Assembly (NCBI RefSeq): GCF_007713715.1
Contig: NZ_VJWX01000011.1
Location: 1 to 37,258, forward strand
Origin: Amycolatopsis rhizosphaerae
Lineage (GTDB): Bacteria; Actinomycetota; Actinomycetes; Mycobacteriales; Pseudonocardiaceae
Direction: 5' to 3'
Length of the DNA stretch: 37,258 nt
In this document: positions 8,203-15,500 of the stretch, piece by piece
Layout of the letters: every line of letters begins with the position of its first letter
How positions within the stretch are numbered: the first letter of the stretch is position 1
The notes under the pieces: model-generated
Told to the model about the DNA's origin: nothing
Databases searched by the model: none
What the model saw: the letters and a program-made list of their open reading frames with translations, nothing else
Position numbers and translations under genes: made by a program

Positions 8203-8709
8203 TCAGGCGCCTTGCCGGTGGCGGAGGCGGCGGCGCACCTCTGTTAACTGGGCATCGAAGTCGCCGTCCCGCTTCGGCCGCGAGTACCGGTCCGGGGTCG
8301 GGCCCTCACAGTAGAAGCCGGGCAGTCGCCGGACCCGGCCGTTGGCAAGATGGGCTTCCACGGTCCACCAGCCGCCACGGCGCCCTTGGTGGAATCGGTC
8401 CTTGATCTCGGCGACCTCGTCCCAGGCGATGAACCCCCTGGTGAACGCGCCCCGCAAGCGGAGCCCTGCCGGTCCGATGCGGGTGTTCCCGGCGGCCAGG
8501 AGTGTTATGAACAGCGCGGCGGGCAGCCAGACCGCCAGGAAGACGGCGGTGAGGATCAGGGTTTGCGCCAACGTGCCGTGGCGCAGCGCCGATACCGCGG
8601 CGGCGATCCACAGACCGCCCCACACGACGGTGAACCCGCCGAACGACCAACGGATCCGCCGCCTGGAGGGGCCCCCGAGTCGAATCGTCATTTCCTCCAC
8701 ACCGAGCAT
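8203..8709 (-). CDS. Small membrane protein with PH-like domain
   Basis: About 168 residues. Two hydrophobic segments (roughly residues 20-43 and 50-72 from the ATG at 8709) are followed by a soluble, beta-rich region: LRLRGAFTRGFIAWDEVAEI, then WWTVEAHLANGRVRRLPG. This resembles the membrane-anchored PH domains common in actinobacteria. The C-terminus is basic and helical. Start is uncertain: TTG 8718, ATG 8709 or ATG 8691. GGAGG lies only two bases before the last of these. It is the only intact gene within a stretch of decayed ones. Function unknown; the PH assignment is by pattern only. Confidence 0.7.
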   Translation of the reverse strand: MLGVEEMTIRLGGPSRRRIRWSFGGFTVVWGGLWIAAAVSALRHGTLAQTLILTAVFLAVWLPAALFITLLAAGNTRIGPAGLRLRGAFTRGFIAWDEVAEIKDRFHQGRRGGWWTVEAHLANGRVRRLPGFYCEGPTPDRYSRPKRDGDFDAQLTEVRRRLRHRQGA

Positions 8710-8796
8710 AATAGGCAACTCGGCGAGCGTATCGTGGCCGTTTCCGGAACTCGGAGCGCTCAGCCACCTCGACTCACGACCGATCTCGGCACGGTT

Positions 8797-8945
8797 TTAC
8801 TCATGCCCGAAATGTGAGGCCATCTCCTCGTTCCACGCTTTTTCCAAGACATTCTCGATGGCAGCTTCAACAACCCGTCCGGGCCGGTCAGATCCAGACC
8901 CTTCTCCCTGGCCAAAGCCACCATCTCCACGGCACCGCCAGCCGG
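8797..8945 (-). pseudogene. IS256-type transposase N-terminal fragment, frameshifted
   Basis: The minus strand reads EMVALAREKGLDLTGPDGLL, then in the next frame IENVLEKAWNEEMASHFGHE. Together these form the N-terminal region of IS256 (mutator) transposases. A frameshift lies at about 8865 and the rest is missing. It is not the same copy as the transposase at 32365. Confidence 0.65.
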
Positions 8946-9050
8946 TTTTCGCCGGGGAGGATTCGGCCTTGGTGGAGTAGTTGTCGCTGCCGGGTTGGTA
9001 GGACCTCTTAGAGAACGCACAAAGCCACGCCGCTGGGGTGATTGGTTTTG

Positions 9051-9305
9051 TCACGGGCGGGGGAGGGTGATGGTGATGACGGCGCCGCCGTCAGAAAGCC
9101 CTTGCCATCCAAGGAAATCACCACCCTGACCGTGCCTGAACCACCATCCTCGCCGTACTGGGCGGGGCTGCCCTGATCGGTATGGGTGCGGCGAGCCTGC
9201 CCGACTTCCGCGCCGCTCGCCCACGCCCCCGTCAGGACGGTCACACCTTGGAGCGACGGACCGACCGGTGCCTCTCGGCCCGTTTCCGGGTTCTGCTAGG
9301 TTCGC
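9051..9305. other. Debris before the cysteine-synthase cassette
   Basis: Contains a short kinase-like tail on the minus strand (DGGAVITITLPRP then stop, near 9051-9092). On the plus strand there is a hydrophobic coding-like stretch, ILAVLGGAALIGMGAASL, at about 9150-9210 without a start signal. No intact gene is seen. Confidence 0.35.
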
Positions 9306-9309
9306 CACT

Positions 9310-9690
9310 GTGCGTGTCCGTTTGGCTACCTACAGTCGGCTGACCATCGTCCTGATGGTGTGGGGGCTGCTGATCGGCGCCATCCTTCACCCGGAGGCCG
9401 GGTGGGGGAGCGTCGCTCCCGCCGACCACGCCATCCTGCTGAACGCGAGCACTTCCTCCGGCGGACACCCCTCGCCAGAGGGTGATCACGACGTTCATCT
9501 GAACCATCCCCAGGCTGCCTCCGTCCCGGCCCGGTCCGGCGGCGACGCCGCACAGGTTGCCGTCGAACCCGTCCCGCCCTCCGTGTCTCCTGTCCTGGTG
9601 CCGTCGCCGGTAGCAGCGGCCGTACCGGTGCGCCCGCAGGACCGGTCCGGGCGACAACGTCTTCTCGATCTCGACGTCTGGCGCATCTGA
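9310..9690 (+). CDS. Small secreted or membrane-anchored protein
   Basis: 126 residues from the GTG at 9310; an ATG at 9268 is the alternative. One N-terminal hydrophobic segment (about 8-25) precedes a polar, His/Asp/Pro-rich tail that includes [11 protein letters not shown]. The layout resembles small actinobacterial proteins of the DUF6153 type, but I am not certain of that family. It lies just upstream of, and on the same strand as, the PLP enzyme and MFS transporter. It may belong to the same unit; the His-rich tail would suit metal binding, which is speculation. Confidence 0.55.
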   Translation: MRVRLATYSRLTIVLMVWGLLIGAILHPEAGWGSVAPADHAILLNASTSSGGHPSPEGDHDVHLNHPQAASVPARSGGDAAQVAVEPVPPSVSPVLVPSPVAAAVPVRPQDRSGRQRLLDLDVWRI

Positions 9691-9776
9691 TCGTGCGCTC
9701 CAACGCCGCTGCCGAGGCCTGTTCTCGAAGGCGGCGTAGCCGGTCGTGCCCGCACTCACCGAGAGACCGAAGGTCG

Positions 9777-10910
9777 ATGAACGTCCTACCCCAGCAACAC
9801 ACGCTGCCTGTCCCCGCTCAGTTGACCAGCTCCGGCCCGTACTGCCACTCGCTTGCCCGCGCCGTGGGCAACACGCCCGTACTGTGGATCGAGGATCCCG
9901 TCGGCGCCCGGGGCCGTGGATTCTGGGCCAAACTCGAAGGGTTCAATCCAGGCGGCATGAAGGACCGCCCCGCCCTGCACATGATCGCCGAAGCCCGGGA
10001 CCGCGGCGAGCTCGCCACCGGCGCGCCGATCGTCGAGTCCACCAGCGGCACTCTGGGCCTGGGGCTCGCACTGGCGGCCAGTGTCCACGGCCACCCCGTC
10101 ACCCTGGTCACCGACCCGGGCATGGAGCCGATCGTGCGGCGCATGCTCACCGCCTACGGCGCCCGCGTCGACCTCGTGCACGAGCCGCATCCGGCGGGCG
10201 GCTGGCAGCAGGCCCGCCGGGACCGCGTCCAGCAGTTGCTTGCCGAACAGCCGGGCGCGTGGTGCCCCGACCAGTACAACAACCCGGACAACGTCGCCGC
10301 CTACGCCACACTCGCCGATGAGCTGGCCGCCCAGCTCGGGCGGATCGACATCCTGGTCTGCTCCGTCGGCACCGGTGGCCATTCCGCCGGGACGTTCCGT
10401 GCGCTGCAACGCCATTTCCCGCACGTGAAGCTGATCGGCGTGGACACGATCGGCTCGGCCATCTTCGGGCAGCCCGCTACCACTCGCCTGATGCGCGGCC
10501 TCGGCTCCAGCATCCATCCCCGCAACGTCGATTACGACGCCTTCGACGAAGTGCACTGGGTCGCCCCGCACGAGGCGGTGTGGACCTGCCGCCGCCTCGC
10601 CGCCACACACCACGCCACCGGGGGCTGGAGCGTGGGGGCGGTTGCGCTGGTCGCGGGCTGGGTGGCACGGACGCATGATCCGGATGTCCGCATCGCCGCG
10701 GTGTTCCCCGACGGGCCGCACCGCTACTTCGACACCGTCTACAACGACGACTACTGTGCTCGCCACGGCCTGCTGAACACACCGCCACCACGCGAACCGC
10801 AGACCATCGCCCACCCCGGCGAACACGTCGCCACCCGGTGGACTCGGTGCCGCGCGGTCTTCGATCCCGCCTCGCCGAGCGCTTCCCCGGTCCAGGGGGC
10901 CGGCCGATGA
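9777..10910 (+). CDS. Cysteine-synthase-family PLP-dependent enzyme
   Basis: 377 residues of fold-type II PLP enzymes (CysK/CBS/SbnA superfamily). The PLP lysine is Lys62 in NPGGMKDRP. The substrate-carboxylate loop is STSGTLG, and the phosphate-binding glycine loop is VGTGGHSAG. The enzymes catalyse beta-replacement or beta-elimination on serine, O-acetyl- or O-phosphoserine-type substrates; the exact reaction is not evident. The GMKD and STSG loops differ from textbook CysK, suggesting a specialised role rather than housekeeping cysteine synthesis. The start is the ATG at 9777 with GAAGG upstream. The stop overlaps the MFS start (ATGA), so enzyme and transporter are translationally coupled, hinting that the transporter handles the enzyme's product or substrate. 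Confidence 0.88.
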   Translation: MNVLPQQHTLPVPAQLTSSGPYCHSLARAVGNTPVLWIEDPVGARGRGFWAKLEGFNPGGMKDRPALHMIAEARDRGELATGAPIVESTSGTLGLGLALAASVHGHPVTLVTDPGMEPIVRRMLTAYGARVDLVHEPHPAGGWQQARRDRVQQLLAEQPGAWCPDQYNNPDNVAAYATLADELAAQLGRIDILVCSVGTGGHSAGTFRALQRHFPHVKLIGVDTIGSAIFGQPATTRLMRGLGSSIHPRNVDYDAFDEVHWVAPHEAVWTCRRLAATHHATGGWSVGAVALVAGWVARTHDPDVRIAAVFPDGPHRYFDTVYNDDYCARHGLLNTPPPREPQTIAHPGEHVATRWTRCRAVFDPASPSASPVQGAGR

Positions 10911-12151
10911 AGCACCTGGCCCGCCAGTTCGGCTCGTTCGGACGCCCCACCCGGCTGTTGATGGTCAACCAGTTCACCATCAACCTCGGCTTCTACATGC
11001 TCATGCCCTACCTCGCCACCTACCTCTCGGGACCGCTCGGACTGGCGGGCTGGGGGGTCGGGCTCGTGCTCGGCGTGCGGAACTTCTCCCAGCAGGGCAT
11101 GTTCCTTCTCGGCGGCACACTTGCAGATCGTTTCGGATACAAGCCGCTGATCGTCGCGGGCTGCCTGTTGCGTACCGCCGGATTCGCCCTCCTCGGCGTG
11201 GTCGGCTCGCTGCCCGCGCTCATCGCCGCCTCCGCGGCCACGGGCTTTGCCGGTGCCCTGTTCAACCCCGCCGTCCGCGCCTACCTCGCCGAGGACTCCG
11301 GGCCGCGGCGGCTGGAGGCGTTCGCCGTGTTCAACGTGTTCTACCAGGGCGGAATCCTCGCCGGCCCGCTCGTCGGACTGGCGCTGACCGCTGTCGATTT
11401 CCGCCTCACCTGTCTGGTGGCTGCCGCGGTGTTCGCCTTCCTCACGGTCGTTCAGCTGCGGGCACTTCCCCCGAAGACGACAGTGGGCGCCGGAGGGCGA
11501 AGCTCCGTGCTCCGCGAATGGCGGACCGTGGCCGCCAACCGCACGTTCCTGCTGTTCGCCCTGGTGATGACCGGCTCCTACGTGCTGTCGTTCCAGACCT
11601 ACCTCGCGCTGCCGATGGAAGCGCGCCGCGTCGCGGGCTCAGCCACCGCCGGGGATGCCCTGGTGGCCGGGCTGTTCGCCGTTTCCGGAGTGCTCGCCAT
11701 CGCCGGACAGCTGAAGATCACGGGCTGGTTCAAGGCGCGGTTCTCACCCGGCACCTGTCTGGTCATCGGTTTGTCCCTGATGGCGCTGGGTTTCGTGGCA
11801 CCAATGACCACGGCGCGCGCCGGTTCGGTCCCGGCTGTGGTGGCCCTCGTGGCCGCGGCCGGATTGCTGGCGCTGGGCATGGTCGCGGTCTTCCCGTTCG
11901 AAATGGACACCGTCGTCCGCCTGTCGGGCGAGCGGCTGGTGGCCACGCACTACGGCTTCTACAACACCGTTGTCGGCGTGGGCATCCTGTTGGGAAACCT
12001 CGGCACCGGCACCGTGTTCGACCTGGCGCGCGCGGCGGGCTGGCCCGAGATCCCCTGGCTGGGGTTGGCCCTGCTCGGCGGCGTCTGCGCGTGGGGGCTG
12101 CGCCGCCTCGATCGAGGCCGGCGGCTGACGGCCGAACCCGCACCGGCGTGA
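10907..12151 (+). CDS. MFS transporter paired with PLP enzyme
   Basis: 414 residues with about 12 hydrophobic segments. It carries the MFS A-motif-like loop [12 protein letters not shown] between TM2 and TM3 and a central cytoplasmic loop ([14 protein letters not shown]). It resembles the MdtH/drug-export type of MFS carrier. ATGA overlap with the preceding PLP enzyme indicates obligate co-expression. The probable role is export of an amino-acid-derived product of that enzyme, an inference from context. No terminator is obvious downstream. Confidence 0.88.
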   Translation: MKHLARQFGSFGRPTRLLMVNQFTINLGFYMLMPYLATYLSGPLGLAGWGVGLVLGVRNFSQQGMFLLGGTLADRFGYKPLIVAGCLLRTAGFALLGVVGSLPALIAASAATGFAGALFNPAVRAYLAEDSGPRRLEAFAVFNVFYQGGILAGPLVGLALTAVDFRLTCLVAAAVFAFLTVVQLRALPPKTTVGAGGRSSVLREWRTVAANRTFLLFALVMTGSYVLSFQTYLALPMEARRVAGSATAGDALVAGLFAVSGVLAIAGQLKITGWFKARFSPGTCLVIGLSLMALGFVAPMTTARAGSVPAVVALVAAAGLLALGMVAVFPFEMDTVVRLSGERLVATHYGFYNTVVGVGILLGNLGTGTVFDLARAAGWPEIPWLGLALLGGVCAWGLRRLDRGRRLTAEPAPA

Positions 12152-12189
12152 ACGGGCGGCGGGGCGGTGCTGGTCCTGGTCTCCTGGCA

Positions 12190-12300
12190 GCCGTAGCCGA
12201 AGGCACCGTCGCGACCGGTCGAGTGTCCACTGTGGTCAGTGTGGCGGGAAGGTCCGGGCACACTTCCCGCACCCGGTCACACAGGCTGATCACCAGGTGA
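12190..12300 (-). pseudogene. Arsenate-reductase/LMW-phosphatase-like fragment
   Basis: The minus strand reads HLVISLCDRVREVCPDLP. This resembles the VCDxxxExCP block of ArsC/low-molecular-weight phosphatase domains, including those fused to ArsR regulators in actinobacteria. Only about 30 residues are recognisable, with no start or catalytic loop. Confidence 0.45.
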
Positions 12301-12380
12301 AACCGGCGTCGACGGACGGTGTGGCGGCTGCCAACACGAACGGCGGCGACTGTGATGCGCCGCCGGTGGTGTTCGGTCGG

Positions 12381-13943
12381 TCAGGAGGGCCGGTCGATGA
12401 GGGGCACCGCTGTTTTCCGAGGTGTGCCGAACCAGCGGGAAAGCGCTTTTCGCAGCGCGGGTGCGGCAGTGTCGGCGGGTTCGCCGGTGGTCGCGGCCCA
12501 GGCTATGTGGGCGTCCGGGCGGATCAGGAGTGCGTCGGCTGGTCGATGATCGGTTTCGGCGATGTGGACGTCGATGCGATGCTGCCAGTGGCGGGCGGTC
12601 TCGCGGAGGTCCGGGCGACTGGCGAGGTCGAGGAGGATGGGCCGCGCGGGGCGCATGAGTTCCGCGACGCTGGTGGTGCCCTGGTCGGTGCGCAGGGTGA
12701 GGTCGGGTGCGAAGACGCCGGTCAGGGCGTGCTGGTTGGGGTTGGGTAACGGGTAGCGGATGTCGGTGCCTGCGATCAGGGCTCCCATGCGGCGCAATGG
12801 CTGCTCGTCGGCGAGCAGTTCCAGGAAGAGTTCCCGGAGCGCTTCGGCGGCTGGGTCATGCCCGCGCCGCAGTGCCACCTGAGCTTGAGTCTGGACCATC
12901 GCACGCTCGCCTGCGAAGTGGCGTTCGTTGTGATAAGTGTCGAGCAGGCCGGTCGGCGCCCAGCCGTGGACGGCTGCGGCCAGCTTCCAGGCGAGGTTGA
13001 CGGCGTCGAGCATGCCGACGTTGATGCCGATGCCCGTGGCGGGAAACTGGTGAGCCGCGTCGCCGGCCAGCAGGATCCGCCCAGCGCGGTACCGCTGCGC
13101 CTGCCGAGCCTGAAACTGGTAGCGCGACAGCCGAATCGGTTCTCCCAAGGGGAGATTCACGCCGAGCACGCGGCGGATGCTGTCCTGCAGCTCGGTCAGG
13201 CTCATCGGCGCGTCATCATCGACGTCGGCGGGCCCGTCTTCGGTTGTTTGAATGAGCAGAACCCCGGAGGTGAGCCGTCCGAGCGCGAACACACCGCGGT
13301 CTGTCCGGGTGAAACCCCCACGGATCCTACCCAGCCCGGGGACGTCGAGATCGCCGTCGCCGAGCACGGTCACCGAGTCGGGCAAGGTGACCTGGCCCAG
13401 CCGGTTGACCTCGGGATAGGTGGTGCCAGGGAACGGGATGCCGGCCATGTCGCGGACCCGGCTGCGCCCGCCGTCGCACCCCACCAGGTATCGGGCGGTC
13501 ATCTGGTAACGCCCGTCCGGACCGCGCACATCAGCGGTCACCGTGGTGTCGTCCTGGTTCACCCCGAGCACCTCCTGTCCGCGGCGGATGTCGGCGCCGA
13601 GCTCGCCGGCGCGTTCGTCGAGCAGGCGTTCCAGCAGCGGTTGCGCGAGCCCCAGCGCCCGCAACGGCGGGTCTGCCAGGTGTGTGAGGTCCACATGTAC
13701 ACCCCCGAACGGGAACCCGGGAGCCGGGTGGCTGCGGCCGGTGCCGGCCGCCTCCAACCGGTTCAGCAGGCCCCGGTAGCGCAGCAGTTCCAGGATCTGC
13801 CCGGAAAAGCCGTTGGCCTTCGGGGTCTCTCGCAGCCGCGGCCGCCGCTCCAGCACCAGCGGCCGCGCTCCTGCTAGACGTAGTTCACCGGCCAGCATCA
13901 GGCCGGTCGGACCGGCACCCACGACGATCACGTCGACGTCCAT
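12381..13943 (-). CDS. FAD-dependent aromatic monooxygenase (PHBH/polyketide hydroxylase type)
   Basis: 520 residues of class A flavoprotein hydroxylases. The Rossmann FAD motif is VVGAGPTG at 7-14, the DG motif CDGGRSR at 156-162, and the GD motif GDAAHQFPATGIG at 294-306 with GMLDAVNLAWKLA after it. The C-terminal thioredoxin-like domain is present (about 400-510), as in RdmE/phenol-hydroxylase-like enzymes. It would use NAD(P)H and O2 to hydroxylate an aromatic or polyketide-like substrate, which is unknown here. GAGGAG precedes the start; a GTG immediately before the ATG (13946) is an equally possible start. No polyketide synthase or aromatic catabolic operon adjoins it, apart from the broken VOC gene upstream at 14217. 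Confidence 0.9.
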   Translation of the reverse strand: MDVDVIVVGAGPTGLMLAGELRLAGARPLVLERRPRLRETPKANGFSGQILELLRYRGLLNRLEAAGTGRSHPAPGFPFGGVHVDLTHLADPPLRALGLAQPLLERLLDERAGELGADIRRGQEVLGVNQDDTTVTADVRGPDGRYQMTARYLVGCDGGRSRVRDMAGIPFPGTTYPEVNRLGQVTLPDSVTVLGDGDLDVPGLGRIRGGFTRTDRGVFALGRLTSGVLLIQTTEDGPADVDDDAPMSLTELQDSIRRVLGVNLPLGEPIRLSRYQFQARQAQRYRAGRILLAGDAAHQFPATGIGINVGMLDAVNLAWKLAAAVHGWAPTGLLDTYHNERHFAGERAMVQTQAQVALRRGHDPAAEALRELFLELLADEQPLRRMGALIAGTDIRYPLPNPNQHALTGVFAPDLTLRTDQGTTSVAELMRPARPILLDLASRPDLRETARHWQHRIDVHIAETDHRPADALLIRPDAHIAWAATTGEPADTAAPALRKALSRWFGTPRKTAVPLIDRPS

Positions 13944-14216
13944 CACCGGCCGCTCCTCACGTGGTCTTCCGCCTCGTTCCCGGTCGACCCGGCCGGCGAT
14001 GACAACACACGCACTTCGCTGATCCCATTTCCGCAGTTCCTGGACACGACCGAGGATTCTCCGGCACGTCGTGGGCCTTGCCGCAAGCCCCCCAGCGTGC
14101 TATATGTTCAAAATGGAAGGAAATAGGTACTCCTTCCCCATTATCGTCCACTGTGGGCGGACCACCCCTGGCGCGCCGCGGAATGGTCGTTCATGGTTTC
14201 TCCGGCTGGATCAGAT

Positions 14217-14770
14217 CGGTGACGGGGTCCACAAGCCGGCGTCGGCCGGGCTGCGATGCTGCAGGGCGAACAGGTCCTCGCCCGGGCCCGCGGTGCCCCA
14301 GCGGTCGGCGGAGTCGTTGCTCGCCGGCCAGATCCGCGGGACCCAGGCCTCCTCGTCCGTGATGCGTTCGAGTGTGGTCGTGTACTCGACGACGAAGTCG
14401 TCCGGCCCTGCGAAGTAGGAATCGACGTTGTCACCGCGCTGTGGCGGCCTGGTCCCCACAGCGGCTCGCGTCGCGCGCGGATCAGGCGACCGGTGCCACG
14501 CATGTACTCGTCGAGGCCGCCCATCTCGAACGACATGTGGTTCGGGCCCGCGTGCCCCCGTCGGGTCAGTGTCAGGCTGTGGTGGTCGGCGGAGCAGCGC
14601 AGGAAGCACATGCGGTTCTCGAGCCAGTCCGACAGGCGGAACCCGAGCCGTTCGGTGTAGAAGGTCATGGTCTCGGCGATGTTTGGCGTGTCCAGGACGA
14701 CGTGGCTCAGCTTGCGGGGCAGACGGATGATGCAGGGTTCCGGGCTACCGACCGCGCCGAGGAAGACCAC
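14217..14770 (-). pseudogene. VOC-family (extradiol dioxygenase-like) protein, frameshifted
   Basis: The minus strand encodes the C-terminal VOC domain of a ring-cleavage-dioxygenase-like protein. The first part reads KLSHVVLDTPNIAETMTFYT to about WGPGRH at 14441. A one-base frame change occurs near 14440. It continues with GDNVDSYFAGPDDFVVEYTT and on to GEDLFALQHR and a stop. Likely metal ligands are His23 (LSHVVL) and the Glu of VVEYT. The N-terminal VOC domain usual in two-domain extradiol enzymes is missing. A sequencing error would explain the frameshift but not the missing half. Confidence 0.7.
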
Positions 14771-14811
14771 GTCCGGAAGCCCTTCACCCCCGGCCGGAGG
14801 GACCGGGGCAA

Positions 14812-14864
14812 GCCGTGAAGGGTCCCTTCACAGTCAAATCGACTGTGAAGGGACCCTTCACGGC
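14812..14864. repeat. Nested palindrome (24-bp arms, each arm itself palindromic)
   Basis: Perfect inverted repeat: 24-bp arms at 14812-14835 and 14841-14864 around the 5-base loop AAATC. Each arm contains its own 17-bp palindrome, GTGAAGGG-T-CCCTTCAC in the left and GTGAAGGG-A-CCCTTCAC in the right. The structure can fold as one long hairpin or two short ones. It lies just downstream of the minus-strand membrane protein gene and could act as a terminator, but the doubled unit looks like a REP/BIME-type dispersed repeat. Confidence 0.85.
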
Positions 14865-14870
14865 CAACAC

Positions 14871-15317
14871 TCACGCGACATTGCCGGAGCGGGACGGCCC
14901 TGGGGATACCCGGGAGCGTAGCGCCCGGAGCATCGCCATGACGGATACGGAAACGAGCGTGGCTCCGGCCAGGATGACCGCGTCCTGGGCGGAGGCGGAG
15001 GTGAACACCAGTGCGCCTTCGCGGCCGAGGACGAAACCGTCCTGAAGTGCCCATGCCACCACCGCGATGCCTGCCACCGCGGGTGGGGACGTGACGGCGG
15101 ACAGGGTGGCGACCGTCACGGCCAGGGCGAGCACCGGCCACAGTGGATGGCCGGTCCCTTTGGCGGCGATTGTGACAAGCGTGGCCAGTGTGGTCAGCAC
15201 GACGCCGAGCGGGAATCCGAACCCGCCGGGCAGCGGTACCCCTGGCGAGCATCTGGTGCGCATGCCGCGAGTGCAGCACCGCGTTCGCCTGACGGACGGG
15301 CTGATGGCGTGATCCAT
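14871..15317 (-). CDS. Small hydrophobic membrane protein
   Basis: Up to 148 residues. Three or so hydrophobic segments start at about residue 32 (FGFPLGVVLTTLATLVTIAA, then a Val/Ala-rich pair around 60-85 and AVILAGATLVSVSVMAM near the end). The first 25 residues are Arg/Cys-rich and unlike a normal N-terminus, so the true start may be further in (ATG at 15260). The pattern of membrane segments with an internal GREGALVFTSAS loop is reminiscent of sensor-kinase membrane domains such as DUF4118, but I cannot assign a family. A nested palindrome follows its stop. Confidence 0.5.
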   Translation of the reverse strand: MDHAISPSVRRTRCCTRGMRTRCSPGVPLPGGFGFPLGVVLTTLATLVTIAAKGTGHPLWPVLALAVTVATLSAVTSPPAVAGIAVVAWALQDGFVLGREGALVFTSASAQDAVILAGATLVSVSVMAMLRALRSRVSPGPSRSGNVA

Positions 15318-15500
15318 ACGTGTATTCCCGTTGTTTTAACGTTTTTTTGATGCTGTCGCGCCAGGACGCCGCTACCTCGGCCGATGCGGCCGGCGGGCGG
15401 GGGGTGGCGGCAAAAGTGCAGTTAGAGAGCGTGGGTGTACACGCATGAACTCGGTCACCCGCCGTCGCCGGAGTACCGGGCGGTGACACAAGATGGGGCC

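Noticed and set aside
9777-12151. Siderophore or metallophore gene cluster
   Set aside because: The PLP enzyme and MFS pair recall such pathways, but no NIS or NRPS synthetase, dehydrogenase or uptake system is present in the window.
12381-14770. Aromatic catabolism or polyketide tailoring cluster from the FAD monooxygenase and VOC gene
   Set aside because: The VOC gene is broken and no other pathway gene adjoins; two neighbours of suitable families are not enough.
15318-15500. Possible ydaO-type c-di-AMP riboswitch before the KimA-like gene
   Set aside because: The leader was read for the conserved riboswitch blocks and they were not found; a covariance-model search would be decisive.
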